A stretch of 64,000 bases of DNA, taken from NCBI RefSeq assembly GCF_037975245.1, contig NC_092562.1, forward strand, positions 10,581,001 through 10,645,000, read 5' to 3'. The DNA is from Apostichopus japonicus (Eukaryota; Echinodermata; Holothuroidea; Aspidochirotida; Stichopodidae). The notes under the pieces are model-generated. The model searched no databases. It saw only the letters and a program-made list of their open reading frames with translations, and was not told the DNA's origin. The position numbers were made by a program, and so were the translations under genes. Positions 22,990 through 34,996 of this stretch are shown piece after piece. Positions within the stretch are counted from its first letter, which is position 1; each line of letters starts with the position of its first letter.

Positions 22990-23330
22990 TTATTAACCAA
23001 GTTAAGGCAATTAGGCAAATAAACAATAAAAACAACAAATATACAACAAACAATGTACAATAAACAATGTAACAAAAGACAATAAACAACTTACACATAG
23101 ACAATAAACAAATACACAATCAACAATGTACACATATACAATTAACATATACAAATAGACAATAAACAATGAACAAATAACAATAAACAATATAGAAATA
23201 GACAATAAACAATAGAGAAATAGACCATAAACAATATAGAAATAGACAATTAACAATGTCGATATAAACAATGTAATCTAATAAACAACAAACAATGAAC
23301 ACATATTTAATAAACAATGTTCAAATTGTT
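22990..23330. repeat. Minisatellite based on AATAGACAATAAACAAT
   Basis: About 340 bp made of irregular 18-22 bp units around ACAATAAACAAT. Minus-strand translation gives Tyr/Ile/Cys/Leu-rich frames that are artefacts of the repeat. Confidence 0.85.
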
Positions 23331-23599
23331 GTTCCAGTTCACATGTATTGTCTTATGCAGCACCTTTGAAGTATTTATCACATCTACAGAGTAGGCTTGA
23401 CACATTGTGACTGCACATCTCACTTGTTCTTTGTATGTATTGTGAACAATGCAGAGGCTTTATAAAGAGTAAACTACAATGAATCATACATGACAACACC
23501 ATATTTGGGGCCAATACAGCAGATATAAAGTTGCATTGATTGATGTGTGGTGCAAAATGCTTTCACCATTGTCTTATGACCTCTTGCTATTCAATGTGA

Positions 23600-26125
23600 A
23601 AAAATCATTATAGACCACAAGAAGTTAAGGCGTACCATGAACTGTAAATTCACTCCACATTCAACTTTGTCTTTGAGATAGGTGGTAAGTTTGATAATAT
23701 CACTTGTGAATGGGGGGTAATGTGGTTCGTTTCTCTTGTTATCATTTAGAGTTTTCAAAGCATGTGTTGAATCAAGCTCTTCCCACTTCATGTAGTACAG
23801 CTCAATAAAGGCTCTGCTTCGCTTTTCAAAGTCAAAATCACCTTTCATTAGAGTATCACCTTTTAAGATTTCTGCAGACTTCTTCAGGCTGTGACCAATT
23901 TTCAGCGCTAGACTATGTGTCTCATAAGAAGATGGCTATCAGCACCAAAGCCTGACGTATGGCGTGTGGCGTTTACAACAGCTACAAACTTCTTTGGATT
24001 GGTCAATTATGTTAATGATGCATCACGTTCACCAGTCAATTGTCTGTATTCAACTACCATGCGGCCAATTTCTCCAAATTTTGTTGTAATATATGTATAA
24101 TGGTCTTTGTCATGATCAAGTTTAAAGGCAAGCTTTTCTGCCAGCTGTTTGGTTAATGTGTCTGCTTAATGTAACGTGCAATACCTTCCTCATCACATCT
24201 AAGTCTTGAAAAAATTTCTGAAGTTATATGGTTAGGCCAAATTCGTGCAATATAATTTTCCCTTCTTTGATGTTATTCCTCCTCTTTGCTGGTTTTGCAC
24301 TTTGTGCATCTACATGCTTTCTTAATGCACAACGGTGTTTCCACAGATCACCTTTGGAATAATAGCCCAAACAATCACTGCATGGTAATTAATCATCTGG
24401 GTCTGCTGTGAAATTTGGCAGGTACACTGGAATCAAAACTCGTTGGTTTTCTTTCCATACTTTTGCATTGTGTAAGAAGTTTCCATAATTTCTCATATTT
24501 GTAATTCTTTCAGCCTTCAGATCTGGGTCTTTAGTGCCATCCATTGAATAACTTCTGGCTCATACTTATGTTCCTTAAATTTTATTTTATGTGCTTATCC
24601 TTTAATTTTGTTGTTTATAGGTTTTGGTCTGTTTTATTGTCTGATCTCGTGTTTTAAGATTTTTGTGTTCGTATTTTACATACTGTTTAATTTTTGTTTA
24701 TGTGTTTTCTAGACTTTTTATTCCTTTGATTTCTCTGTCTTTTTTGTTTCTATTTGTTTAGGTTTTGTAAAGCGCCTAGAGGCTTATAGGTATTTGGATC
24801 TATATTAAGTACTTATTTATTATTATTATTATTATTATTATGATATAATTCAGAGAGATGTCGATGCAATTTTGCTTGGCTTGTTTGGCAAAGTGGGCAA
24901 TATTCACACTTATCATATTTCATTTTTCTGCCATTATTTGTTTGCATCACCTGAATCCTACATGATCTGCTTGATGATGCTAAGTTAAAACTGGTGTTTT
25001 CTTGAGGGAAATGGTTGTTCATATCTGATGAGCTGGATACACAATGTATCTTCTTCACAGTTCTGTTTTGTATTGTTAGAAGTGCTATATACACAACCAC
25101 AGCTGCATGTGCATCGGGGTAAGGGTATGACATAACTTTTTCCTTCCTCAGAATATTCAGATTCAGATTCAGTCATCACTATTAGCAAACTCGGATTCTG
25201 ACTCACTGGTTGTTACATCACTTTCAGAGACTCCGTTGTCCATGGCTACGAAACATGTTTCAGGCCCTTTAGCAGATATGTCCTGGGTTGTGAATTAATA
25301 GTTGAGGCATTGCATTCCAAGGAGATTTCAGTTTCTATGAGCAGGGAACATATTTCGGATCCCTTGGCTGACATATACTTTTCCAGAGAAAATGGGCTCA
25401 TTTTATTGAGGATTTCAAAACGTTTTCAGTTTCCAAGTTCAGGACCAAAGAGCTCACTCCAGTATGCTTCATTGTAGTCTCTTTCATCAAAATATTAGGT
25501 GTAAGCTTCATATCATCAGCATTCGTTGGTTGTGGATTAGATGTTAAAGCAGAGCTGTCTCAGGGGTCTTCATCGTCCATGAGGAATGAACATATTTCAG
25601 ATCCTTCAACTGATATGTTCTTTTCTATATAGATATGATCACTTTTCATTTCGGCCCTTAGCAGTCATGGGTTGTGAGTCAGATTTTAAGGCATTGCTTT
25701 TAGAGGGGTCCTCAGTGTGCATTACCGATAAACTTTTTTAAACCCCTATAGCTGGTATGTCCACTTCCTGAGATGACGGTCTCTCTACCTTTTGTTTACT
25801 AGCATTCATGGGTTGGGAGTCACTAGTTGAGAAACTGCCATATGAGTGTTCTTTAGGGTCCATCACCAACGATAATTTTTCAGACCCTTCAGCTGATATC
25901 TTTATGAGAGATGATGATTCCTTCTCATTTTTTCACTCTCAGTTATGTGTTTGAGGTCACTGGTTGATGCATGGCTCTCTGGTAAGTCCTCAGTGTCCAT
26001 GACTGACAAAATCAACCAAGATTGTTGATCTGAAACTTTAATGTTCTGTGATGACAAAATGTCCTTTTCGGGAGATGCTGATATCCCTGTTGCCACAAAT
26101 GATGTTGATTTCTTTTCATTATGTG
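23600..26125 (-). pseudogene. Decayed zinc-finger gene of an uncharacterised family
   Basis: Minus-strand fragments in order. (1) About 26100-25240: degenerate repeats around 'I-S-A-E-G-S-E-I-C-S-F-L-M-D'. (2) 25130-24850: acidic/Ser stretch and a C2H2-like unit with C-E-Y-C-P-L-C ... H-R-H-L. (3) About 24400-24290: CSDCLGYYSKGDLWKHRCAL, a second zinc finger. (4) About 24180-23920: Y-I-K-Q, then KFGEIGRMVVEYRQLTGERD. (5) 23910-23610: SLALKIGHSLKKSAEILKGD then YMKWEELDSTHALKTLNDNK. Several frameshifts and stops separate the pieces, and a LINE 3' end interrupts it at 24570-24840. The order zinc finger, 'R..GR', 'PSLALKIGHSLKK', 'EW..... AL.TL' recalls a multicopy metazoan family whose function I cannot name. 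Not translatable as it stands. Confidence 0.6.
24570..24840 (+). mobile_element. LINE 3' UTR fragment with (ATT)n tail
   Basis: T-rich sequence, then GTAAAGCGCCTAGAGGC, TTAAGTACTT and a (TTA)n run ending at 24840. This is the usual 3' end of L2-type LINEs in marine invertebrates ('GCGC...TATTATTATT'). It lies inside the zinc-finger pseudogene on the opposite strand. Confidence 0.65.
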
Positions 26126-26689
26126 CCTGTAATATTCAACAAAGTTAGTATATACATCCTTTAGTCTGAGTAATGTGAGTCCTTTCAAAGATGATCATAG
26201 TTTCAATCATAGTTTCTCCTGACGGAATTCTTGGTCTGAGTTTATAAATCAGTCAGAACTATTTAATGTGATGATTAATAAAGTCAGGTAACATAAGAAA
26301 CAAAACTCGAGTAGGTTCTTTCTTTACCGTCTGTTCACAGTACCAGACCACATTTGGTATTATATATGCACTATGAGCATACATACACAGCTAACATGAT
26401 AGATTATTCTGAGAGAGATGCAACTAAATGAGTCCTCTTTGAATATCCTAGAAATTCAAGTAAAAGGGAAAAAAGATGAGTCGCAAACGTTGACTGGTCC
26501 ATATTTGCTCCACTACGTTGATGTATGAATGTGCTAAACACAAAGCCAGATAGCATATGAATATGGCAAAACTATGAAGTTAATACTTTTGTAAAAAGTA
26601 TGTACAAAGTTACCTGTAGCTTCTTCATAATATATAACTATATAATGATTACAAATCAAAACAACCTAACAAACTGAAAAACTGACAAT

Positions 26690-27255
26690 TCTTTTATACA
26701 TCATCACATGCACACAACACAAAGCGAGGTGTACCAGCAGAAGGGAAATTGTGCTATTTGAGACCTACTGTACTTTAGCTATGCAATTATTTGATAATGA
26801 AACAAGTGAAAAAAAAACTTACCATTTAATAATAATAATAATAGGAATTTATAAAGCGCAAATTCAAAAGCCTTTTAGAATTATATAGTTAGGCATTCCT
26901 GATAAAAATCAACACAGAAAAGGTTGACAATCTAATAGGGGACATACCTTCCATACAGCATCACATGCACACAGCACACAGAGAGGTAACAATTAAAATA
27001 GAAAACTGCTAGTTTAGACCTACTTTACTGGAGCCATGTTGTTATTTGATAATGAAACAGGCTCAAATAACTTACTTAACATTAAATAGTTAAGCATTCC
27101 TAGTATAAACATTCCATGGAGTAAAATATTGACTATCTAATAGGGGACATACATCTCCAATAAATTACCATAGGAATACAGCACACGGAGAGGTGAACCA
27201 GCAGAAGGGAACACTATGCTAGTTTAGACCTACTGTACTGCAGCAATGCAGTCTA
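26690..27255. repeat. Three-copy direct repeat, about 235 bp spacing
   Basis: Three diverged copies of a block containing 'CACA(C)AGNGAGGTNNACCAGCAGAAGG' and 'TAGACCTACTGTACT..AGC' at about 26700-26810, 26950-27070 and 27165-27255, with 'TTAGGCATTCCT' and 'CTAATAGGGGACATAC' between. An (ATA)n stretch and GCGCTTTATA complement at 26826-26865 is the 3' tail of a minus-strand L2-like LINE inserted between the first two. Confidence 0.7.
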
Positions 27256-29963
27256 CTGTAGGCCTAGCCGTAACGTAAGGCTAGTCTAACTTAGTTCCAA
27301 AAAGTTACCGTAAGTCTAAACTACACTTTGAATTCTACTTGGAGAAAAATACTGGGTTTACCCCTAGCTTCTTTTCAGTCTTATCTTTTCTAATCGCATT
27401 TAGAAAAAAACTACTTGATATCCGAAATTCGGGGCGGGAAGCCCAGACCAAAAATATTGAAATCAATGACATAGCCTCAGTTAGACTACGCCTTAAGTGA
27501 TAGAAGCTAAGCCATGGAACTATTAATAGTCTTTAATGAAGCTTAAAAAGTTAAATTCATACATTAAGTGTTACGTAGCACTGTTACTTTTGACATACAG
27601 AGCTGCATATCGGAATCAAATCAAACCAAGACACTTAGAAAAAATAACAATTGTGTTCAATATTCACCGATATAATTGGTTAAGCCAAGCGTCTTAAGAT
27701 TCGTACTAGTGCAGTGCTTATATTAGTACATATTATGGACGGCCTCGGTAAGGGTATGTAACTTGTAACATACAGTCTCTGCTTGTAACAAGAGAGCGCG
27801 CAAACCTCCAGACGTAGATATAAACCAGAATAATATTTCACATTGTTAAATGACTACAAGAAAGATAGTTTTGTCTATTCCACATGTACTTCATTTGACA
27901 TTTTGACTGGACTTTATGCTCAAAGAAGTTTTTATAGACAAAGTTTTTATCACTTGGTTTAATTGCCAATTTGTCTATAACTCAAAGGCATGCAGAATCC
28001 AGTAAGTTAGGACAGAATATTACGAATTAGTTTCTACAACATATTCAATAATTAAATATAAAATACTGACACAAGTGAGATAACCTCTATAAGAGATTAC
28101 AATGCTTCAGTGAGTCTCATACTGATAATATTAGCATCTCGCTAAATTCCACACATTGTAAAGCCCATAACATCTTCATTTAGCTCAGCTAATTTAAATG
28201 ATAAAGCCCAAGGTGATGTATAAAGTGTTAGTTTGTAAAACTTTTGTGACCTTTGAAGCAACTCAAACAATGCAAATAGTTAAAGTACGGAATAAGCTGA
28301 AAGCTTATGTAAAGTTAATGAAAGTTAATGTTAATTTGCATACTGAGTAAAACATTCTTGTGATTTATATGATGAAACTATTATATCATACTGTTTGTTA
28401 ATACTTCTGAATAACAGCCTGTGTTATCTGTGTCATGTTTGATGATTTTAATGATATACATGTCATATTTTCATTGTTTATATGACGTGAGGTACAGGAA
28501 GTAGTTGTACAATCAGTTCAGTTGCTGTCCACTCGACAAGAGATTGCAAACTGTACTCACCTTAAAGTGCTCCCCTAGCCCAGGTATCACTTCACAAAGC
28601 TGCATTGTACAACCTGAGTAGTTGATTATCATCGGTGATTTATCATAGTATGACTTAATACTGACTTAAAAACATGTGACTTGACGTGAGAAAATTGATT
28701 TATACTTTGAAAGGTTTTGGTGACAATACTGCTGTTTGTTATAAATTCCTTTAGTTCTTACTACTACGCTAATCTAACTAACTTGCGAAGTGTAGACAAT
28801 ATGCATGGACATCTATCTTTAATCTTGATATAAACTGATGGAACTCTAAGTAATTTACGCAAAATATCTGTGATAAAAATGGCCTGGGGGAAGGGTCTAA
28901 AAGTTCTAATTAACAAGCTAATGAGCCCTACCATACTTAAGAATGGTACCTTATTATTAATAGTCGAAAGGCTGATGTAAATCTCAACGCAACATCAGAG
29001 CAATTGAAAGGCTGTTACTCTATGGACACTTTACCTTCGAGTGCTCAAATTGGAGGAACACTAGATGGCCACATCCCTTTCGGGACAGTATGTCCATTCC
29101 ATTGTATTCATTATCAGTTTGTCGTAAACTATCCCTAGTTAATTTATCAGTCCACCAACATGCCCAGGAAAGAAGGCATTATCTGGGTAAATCTGTTCGT
29201 GCAGAAACTTTAGGTGTACTTTCCATTGCCATGAATTTCCGCAGTGCGTCATATATCGAATGTTCCTATTAGGTGAACTTCCAAACATAGTGCTCTTGCG
29301 AAAAAAAAACAACCAAAAAACAATGATGTATCGGCACAAAATGTGTATTGTTGCTTGCATGCCTACCAACAAATGTATGAATTCAAGGTATTTATTTGAC
29401 AACAATCATTCCAAACTTACAATTTATTACCCTATTACACTGTGATTCTATTTTTAAACAACTGCCAGACTGTTGAAGTTCAGAACAATCCCTCTGAGGA
29501 CTGAAAGTAAAGTTACTCTCAACTTATTATCTTTGGACTAATTGTTATACTATTTACTCATGGCCAGCCAATTGCAGATACACATCAATGAATATTGAAC
29601 TATAATCCCAAGGATCATCTCATTTAAGTACCGTTCAAGTTAAAATATAAGGCTACAATGCTAAAAATTCCTTTGTAACTAATTTAGACACAACGTCTGC
29701 AGACGTTTCAACCAACTTTGACCAGTTTAACATCAATTTGAGCACAAAAAAAGGTTAAAAGTCTGCATTTACGTTGATCCCTACAAGATGTCAAAGGGTT
29801 GTCAATGTACCAAACAGAAACAGAGAATGATATGAGGATTAAAATGGATAAAAAATACCTCTTTTCTTGAACAGTTCTTTCATCAAGTGGGTGATAGGTA
29901 GCAACATATGATACAGATTAGAAAATAAATCAGGACTTAGTCAACATCCCCTGTGTCACTTAC
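27256..29963. other. Intron-like sequence, partly duplicated
   Basis: No exon recognised. Segments 27819-27960, 29080-29460 and 29460-29960 have paralogues at 34269-34400, 35785-36180 and 41013-41510. Confidence 0.55.
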
Positions 29964-30164
29964 CCTCATGTTCTACAAGTTCTGTATTACAGAGTTGGGC
30001 ATCACAGAAGCAAGCTGTTCCTACTTCACCACCGATAAAATTTCTCACGTCAGAAAAAACTGCTCCGATGTAATCATCAACGTATCTTTCAGCTGTAATG
30101 CAGCCTTCCACACCTCCAACTGCTGGGGCACAGCTACGAAATAGGTCGGTGATTATTCCAAAAC
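29964..30164 (-). CDS. Ly6/uPAR-like domain, second exon (copy A)
   Basis: A 201-bp phase 1-1 exon, acceptor TCTGCTGCTTAG, donor GTAAGT. Begins GFGIITDLFRSCAPAVGGVE and ends T-A-C-F-C-D-A-Q-L-C-N. The closing C-x-C-x4-C-N is the hallmark end of three-finger Ly6/uPAR domains, which are extracellular, disulfide-rich and often membrane-anchored or adhesive. Joined in phase to the first exon at 30377-30499. Its relation to the GPCR gene downstream is inferred from strand and phase only. Confidence 0.75.
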
Positions 30165-30376
30165 CTAAGCAGCAGAGGGAAAGGCAAAATAAAAAAATAT
30201 CAAAGCTATTATCACAGACTGTGCTCAAATAAATTTTTATCTCTAAATATCTTCTATATGCTAAACGTATTAACTGCTGCTTTGAAAGGTATTACTTTAA
30301 GCCCATTTATTTCTAGAAGAACTAAAACCAATTTGGAAGTAAAGTTTGATGGGAGTTGAGAGTAATATTGATTTAC

Positions 30377-30499
30377 CTGGAACAACTGCTGTGACATTGA
30401 TGAAGGAACAGACAGAGAATTCATCACACTCTTCAGTGCTTAACTGATCAAGTGTTAGAGAACACTGATCTTCCCCGTCACATACGTAACACACAAGAT
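30377..30499 (-). CDS. Ly6/uPAR-like domain, first exon (copy A)
   Basis: A 123-bp phase 1-1 exon, acceptor CTATCCCAACAG, donor GTAAAT. Reads DLVCYVCDGEDQCSLTLDQL then STEECDEFSVCSFINVT. The opening 'L-x-C-Y-x-C' and Cys spacing are typical of Ly6/uPAR finger 1, and there is an N-V-T glycosylation sequon. Together with the second exon this gives about 108 residues, slightly longer than the usual 70-90. Confidence 0.75.
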
Positions 30500-30771
30500 C
30501 TGTTGGGATAGTGGAAAGGCATCTTGTATTCAGAATTACGTTGTATGAAACATTTGCAAAGAAATTACTTTCTTAATACTACCAGTCAAGGCAAAGATGA
30601 AAATGTGAATGACCCACAACACCACTACTAGATTATGTAGTAATTCGTTTCGAAATTTCAATAAGAAATAACCTATTATTGTAGAAAGTGAGACTATAAA
30701 TTTGACTGGAAATATCGATGTTGCTCAAGATTAATATTTAACTAGAATATATGTTGCAGTTCACTATTTAC

Positions 30772-30819
30772 CGAATGTTGTCATGGCAGTAGGAGAAACT
30801 GGACTAAGGCTGGTTAGTT
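30772..30819 (-). CDS. Small Ser/Thr/Pro linker exon upstream of Ly6 copy A
   Basis: A 48-bp candidate exon, acceptor TACTTCCAACAG and donor GTAAAT, phase 1-1. It reads (E)LTSLSPVSPTAMTTFG, a mucin-like stalk sequence. Splice signals and phase match the neighbouring Ly6 exons; no homology is possible at this length. Confidence 0.4.
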
Positions 30820-31129
30820 CTGTTGGAAGTAGAAAGTAAAAAGAAATTATAATTCGAAAAAAAATTGATTAGCTAATCAGGGGTTTCTCTACAAATGTAT
30901 ATCCATAGTTACTGTGAGCGATAGGGTTGTGACAGTCCTTAATTTCAAAAGTCAAGTTGCGACAAATACACGTTCTTTAATTACGTTGTATGAAACATTT
31001 GCAAAAATGTAACATTCATAGCAGCCTCAATCCCAATTGAAAATTGTGTGGTCATAAATTACTTAACATGGACAAAACTGAAGGTGTGTACGCGTAGCAC
31101 ATACCCCGATCACCATGGTGCAAAGCCTT

Positions 31130-33090
31130 ATGAGGGTAGGGTCCTGGCTTCCGCCTTAAGAAATCCAAGCACTACCATGCTGTGTTGAAACAGGCAAAGA
31201 AGAATTTCCATCAAAACAAGCTGGTCGCTTGTAACTCTCGCCAACTCTTCAAGGAGGTAGAAAAGCTAACGTCTCCTAAGATCTCCAATGTTAGGCCTAA
31301 TACCTCCGATAATGGATTGCTAGCTAATCAATTCGCAAATTTCTTCGTAAACAAAATCGAACAAATTCGCTACAACATTTTGAACACTGATAAACCACAA
31401 CTTTCAATGACGTTACCTCCCGATGAAACCTCTCACTGTTTTCCTCGATTCGTTCCCGTGTCTGGGGAATCTCTGAGAAAAATCATCATGAACTCCCCCG
31501 CCTCAACATGTAGACTGGATCCGATTCCAACAAGCCTGCTCAAAAACTGTATTGATGTTCTTTTGCCGACCATCACTAAAATTGCGAACCTCTCCTTGTC
31601 AAATGGGCACTTTCCGGACTCTTTAAAATGTGCTCATATAACACCTCTCTTCAAAAAAGGGAAGGTATGCAAAAATGACCTGAAGAGCTACCGCCCAATC
31701 GCAAACTTGAAGTTCCTCGCCAAGACAATTGAACGTGTTTGCTCAAAGCAGATCCAGAACTATCTCCGGAACAATAAACTGCTTGGTGAGAAGCAGAGCG
31801 CTTATCGTGCCCACCATAGCACGGAGACGGCGCTGCTGCGCGTCTACAACGACTTGCTTCTCACTGCTGACAAGGGCGAGGAGGCCATCCTAGTGTTGTT
31901 GGATTATTCGGCAGCATTCGATACCATTAACCATGACATCTTCTTTCAGCGTCTGCAGAATAGATACGGAGTGTCCGGCAACGCTCTGTGTTGGTTTAAA
32001 TCATATTTCACCAACAGATCCCAAGCTGTAGTTGTAAATGACTGTATATCTAATGTTCATAAACCAGTAGGAGGAGTTCCTCAAGGATCTGTCATGGGCC
32101 CTTTATCGTTCACAATGTATACCTCACCTGTAGAGGATATTATTAAGGCCCATGGCATGAGCGGTATGTTATATGCGGACGACACACAAGTCTATGCGGT
32201 TAAATCTGGATGTGATCATGGAGCCACACTCGCAAAACTTGGAGCGTGTATTTCCGATATAAGGTCGTGGTCTGCTGCAAATGACATGAAATTGAATGAC
32301 GACAAAACTGAACTAATTCATATATCTTCTAAATTCCGAACTGCTGCTCCAATTCCTTCACTGAAGATTGGAACCACACACGTCGAGCCAGTCAACAATG
32401 CCAGGAATCTAGGAGTTACTTTCGACAAAAATCTGGATATGAATCAACATATTAATAACATATGCCGATCTGCTTCTTCTGCTCTTCATAAAATTGGAAA
32501 GATTCGCCGCTGCCTGGATCAGCAAACAGCCGAAACACTAGTCCACGCCTTTGTTTCATCCCGTGTTGACAACTGTAACAGTTTGCTATGCGGTTTGCCC
32601 GATCAGCAGGTGAATAAGCTTCAACGGATACAAAATTCGGCGGCAAGGTTGATAACCCGCACCAAACGGTCTGAACATATCACACCAATCCTTCGTGATC
32701 TTCACTGGCTTTCTGTGAAACAACGCATCAACTTCAAAATCCTGCTTCTAACTTTTAAATGTATCCATGGACTTGCTCCAGTGTACCTACAAAACCTCAT
32801 CCGGGACTATACGCCACGTTGTTGCCTCCGATCCAGTTCGAAATCTTTACTGGTCACTCCTCCTGTATGCACTAAGTCATACGGCTCTCGCTCGTTTCAG
32901 TTCTCTTCCGCTGTCCTCTGGAATGACTTATCGATCAAAGTTAAAGAAGCTCAGTCAGTAACCAGTTTCAAATCTCTCTTAAAGACTCACCTGTTCTCTT
33001 GTTTGTAGTTTTCTGTCCTTCAGCGCATAGAGACTTAAGTGTGTATTTGCGCTTTATAAGAACTGTGTATTATTATTATTATTATTATTA
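31130..33090 (+). mobile_element. 5'-truncated L2/CR1-type LINE with (ATT)n tail
   Basis: A non-LTR retrotransposon copy inserted between Ly6 copy A and the stop-bearing HYR copy B, in the opposite orientation to those exons. It begins abruptly inside ORF2 and ends with GCGCTTTATAAGAACTGTG followed by (TAT)n at 33066-33090. 5' truncation and a short microsatellite tail are typical of L2-like target-primed insertion. I see no clear target-site duplication. Confidence 0.85.
31140..33008 (+). CDS. LINE ORF2 reverse transcriptase (endonuclease missing)
   Basis: A continuous frame of about 620 codons, open from 31140 (TAG at 31137-31139) to the stop at 33006-33008, with no natural ATG at its start because the 5' end is truncated. 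RT blocks in order: 'F-K-K-G-K ... S-Y-R-P-I-A-N-L', 'Q-S-A-Y-R-A-H-H-S-T-E-T-A', 'L-L-D-Y-S-A-A-F-D-T-I-N-H-D' (first catalytic Asp), GGVPQGSVMGPLSF, the catalytic LYADDTQVY, 'N-A-R-N-L-G-V-T-F-D', and the C-terminal 'A-V-L-W-N-D-L-S' block. All catalytic Asp residues are present and no frameshift is seen, so the insertion is young, but without an endonuclease domain it cannot be autonomous. Confidence 0.92.
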   Translation, partial: GPGFRLKKSKHYHAVLKQAKKNFHQNKLVACNSRQLFKEVEKLTSPKISNVRPNTSDNGLLANQFANFFVNKIEQIRYNILNTDKPQLSMTLPPDETSHCFPRFVPVSGESLRKIIMNSPASTCRLDPIPTSLLKNCIDVLLPTITKIANLSLSNGHFPDSLKCAHITPLFKKGKVCKNDLKSYRPIANLKFLAKTIERVCSKQIQNYLRNNKLLGEKQSAYRAHHSTETALLRVYNDLLLTADKGEEAILVLLDYSAAFDTINHDIFFQRLQNRYGVSGNALCWFKSYFTNRSQAVVVNDCISNVHKPVGGVPQGSVMGPLSFTMYTSPVEDIIKAHGMSGMLYADDTQVYAVKSGCDHGATLAKLGACISDIRSWSAANDMKLNDDKTELIHISSKFRTAAPIPSLKIGTTHVEPVNNARNLGVTFDKNLDMNQHINNICRSASSALHKIGKIRRCLDQQTAETLVHAFVSSRVDNCNSLLCGLPDQQVNKLQRIQNSAARLITRTKRSEHITPILRDLHWLSVKQRINFKILLLTFKCIHGLAPVYLQNLIRDYTPRCCLRSSSKSLLVTPPVCTKSYGSRSFQFSSAVLWNDLSIKVKEAQSVTSFKSLLKTHLFSCL

Positions 33091-33470
33091 AGGCTCTGTA
33101 TGGGGTGCAAGGACAAAGCCTGGTGGGAGCCCAGGGGACAGACTCACATCTAGAAATCTTCATGTTTGCTTCTGTTTGGTCCCTGAATGAAGATGTTAGT
33201 CGTAAATATATTTAAACAAAAGTCTCATCTGACATCGGGGTGTAACTTAGGCCTTTATTGCGATTAAGAACATTGGAACTTATACCAAAATGGAATCATT
33301 CTTAAACTTTGCAAACAAGAATAAAATAAATTTGTTTTATATATGTCTACGACATGCGCACATATGGTATCATTAGTAGGCCTTAGTTTAAAAGCACTGT
33401 CGGGTACATACACTGGCCACATTGGGTACAGCACTGAGCGCTTTCAATTTAACAGAGGCTTAAAAGATCG

Positions 33471-33700
33471 TCTGGCGATGTTATTGCTGGCATCAGAATA
33501 CACATACGTCACTGTTGTCAACCCAACGGTAAATGACTGTCCCGGCTACAGGTAATGGGATCTAGAGTTCAATCGTTCAGTTCCCGAAATATCAGTCACG
33601 ATTGGTACTACCCAAAACACTGGGACACTGGTAACACCTATCTCAACAGTCTCCACAACACTCTGAGGGCAACCCATAATATCAGGGGGTGTGGTGTCCA
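33471..33700 (-). pseudogene. Stop-bearing HYR exon, copy B (truncated)
   Basis: Paralogue of 14992-15243. Same acceptor context and VDTTPPDIMGCPQSVVETVE start, and a TAG in the same region, here after S-H-Y-L and followed by P-G-Q-S-F-T-V-G. Copy A has lost six bases right at this point yet still carries a TAG. The homology stops near 33471, so the exon 3' end and donor are missing. Confidence 0.72.
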
Positions 33701-34996
33701 CTGAAGAGATATTGATAAAATTGACTTAGACATACATACTTAATCATACTTCCATAAGTATATACATTTGAAGAAAATATAGCTAACTAGTCATGTAGGA
33801 GTTACAATGACAACAAACTACAATGCACATTGCAGCTAAAGCCGTGGATCAGCGATGCATATAGAAACCCTTCAGTAAATAGAGTTTCTTCATAACTTGA
33901 TTCAATGAAAGGTTCAGAAACATTGAAAGCAATTTCTTAACCATCAATCAAGTACAAGTATGTGCAATAACTCAACAACTATGAACCACTAATGAGATAA
34001 CACTGTACTTCACTCTGCACCATGCATACAACGAACTCAATAGAACAGATCTCAATCTTATATATCAGTTTAGTCGATGTCTACACCATGGGTCACCTTT
34101 GGGAAAATCCACTTTGCTTACAATATGGTTTTCTTACTATTATCCACATTAAGTTCTTTAATTGTTTAAAGGAATTATTTTAGTGGCAATCTATTGGGTA
34201 TATGAACAAAAATTACTAAATGTCAAACATACATTAGAATGCACAGTATATCTTATGTAGGTCTTAGTTATAAACCAGGATGATATTTCACATTGTTAAA
34301 TAACTACAAGGAAGATAGTTTCGTCATTTCCACATGTACTTCCTTTAACATTTTGATTGGACTTTATTCTCAAAGTAGTTCATATAGACAATGTTTTCTC
34401 TCTCCTCATACTGCTTTCTTCTTATTTAGAAAAGTTGATACATGTCAATGAATCAAGTAATGTATATGCCTAGTGTGTATGTGCATCTGAATACATGTTT
34501 CCAAAATAATGACAGTTAAAACAAGATACAATAGTTTTAACATTCCGATCATCTTCTGTTCCATATTTTAACATTTTTCATCTACACAGGTTTTTCGCAG
34601 TAAAAGCCGAACACATTACTAGTACCATTTTTAAAATTTCTTTTATAAATGATATTTTACGTTAGAGTGACTTGCTGTTAGTTAACTCAGTACAAGTTAA
34701 TTAGTACATCGCAATCTTTTAGCATATACTACAGCCATATTGAAATTTGTTTTAAAGGAATTATACGAAATTTGATGCTGTGAAGTAAGTTAAGAGTAAA
34801 GAATAAGTTTTATTGATTGGAATAATTGCCAAATTGTCTATAACCAAACAGAAACAGAGAATGATATGAGGATGAAAATGGTTAAAAAATACTTTTTTCT
34901 TGAACTATTCTTACATCAAGTGGGTGATAGGTAGCAACATATGATACAGATTAGAAAATATAGCAGGATTAAGTCAACATCCACTGTGTCACTTAC
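33701..34996. other. Intron-like paralogous sequence, no exon seen
   Basis: 33701-34205 aligns with 15244-15770, 34269-34400 with 27819-27960, and 34845-34996 with 29815-29963. Nothing recognised between. Confidence 0.6.

Noticed and set aside
22883-23317. Hydrophobic frames resembling multi-pass membrane proteins
   Set aside because: They come from the ACAATAAACAAT minisatellite read on the minus strand.
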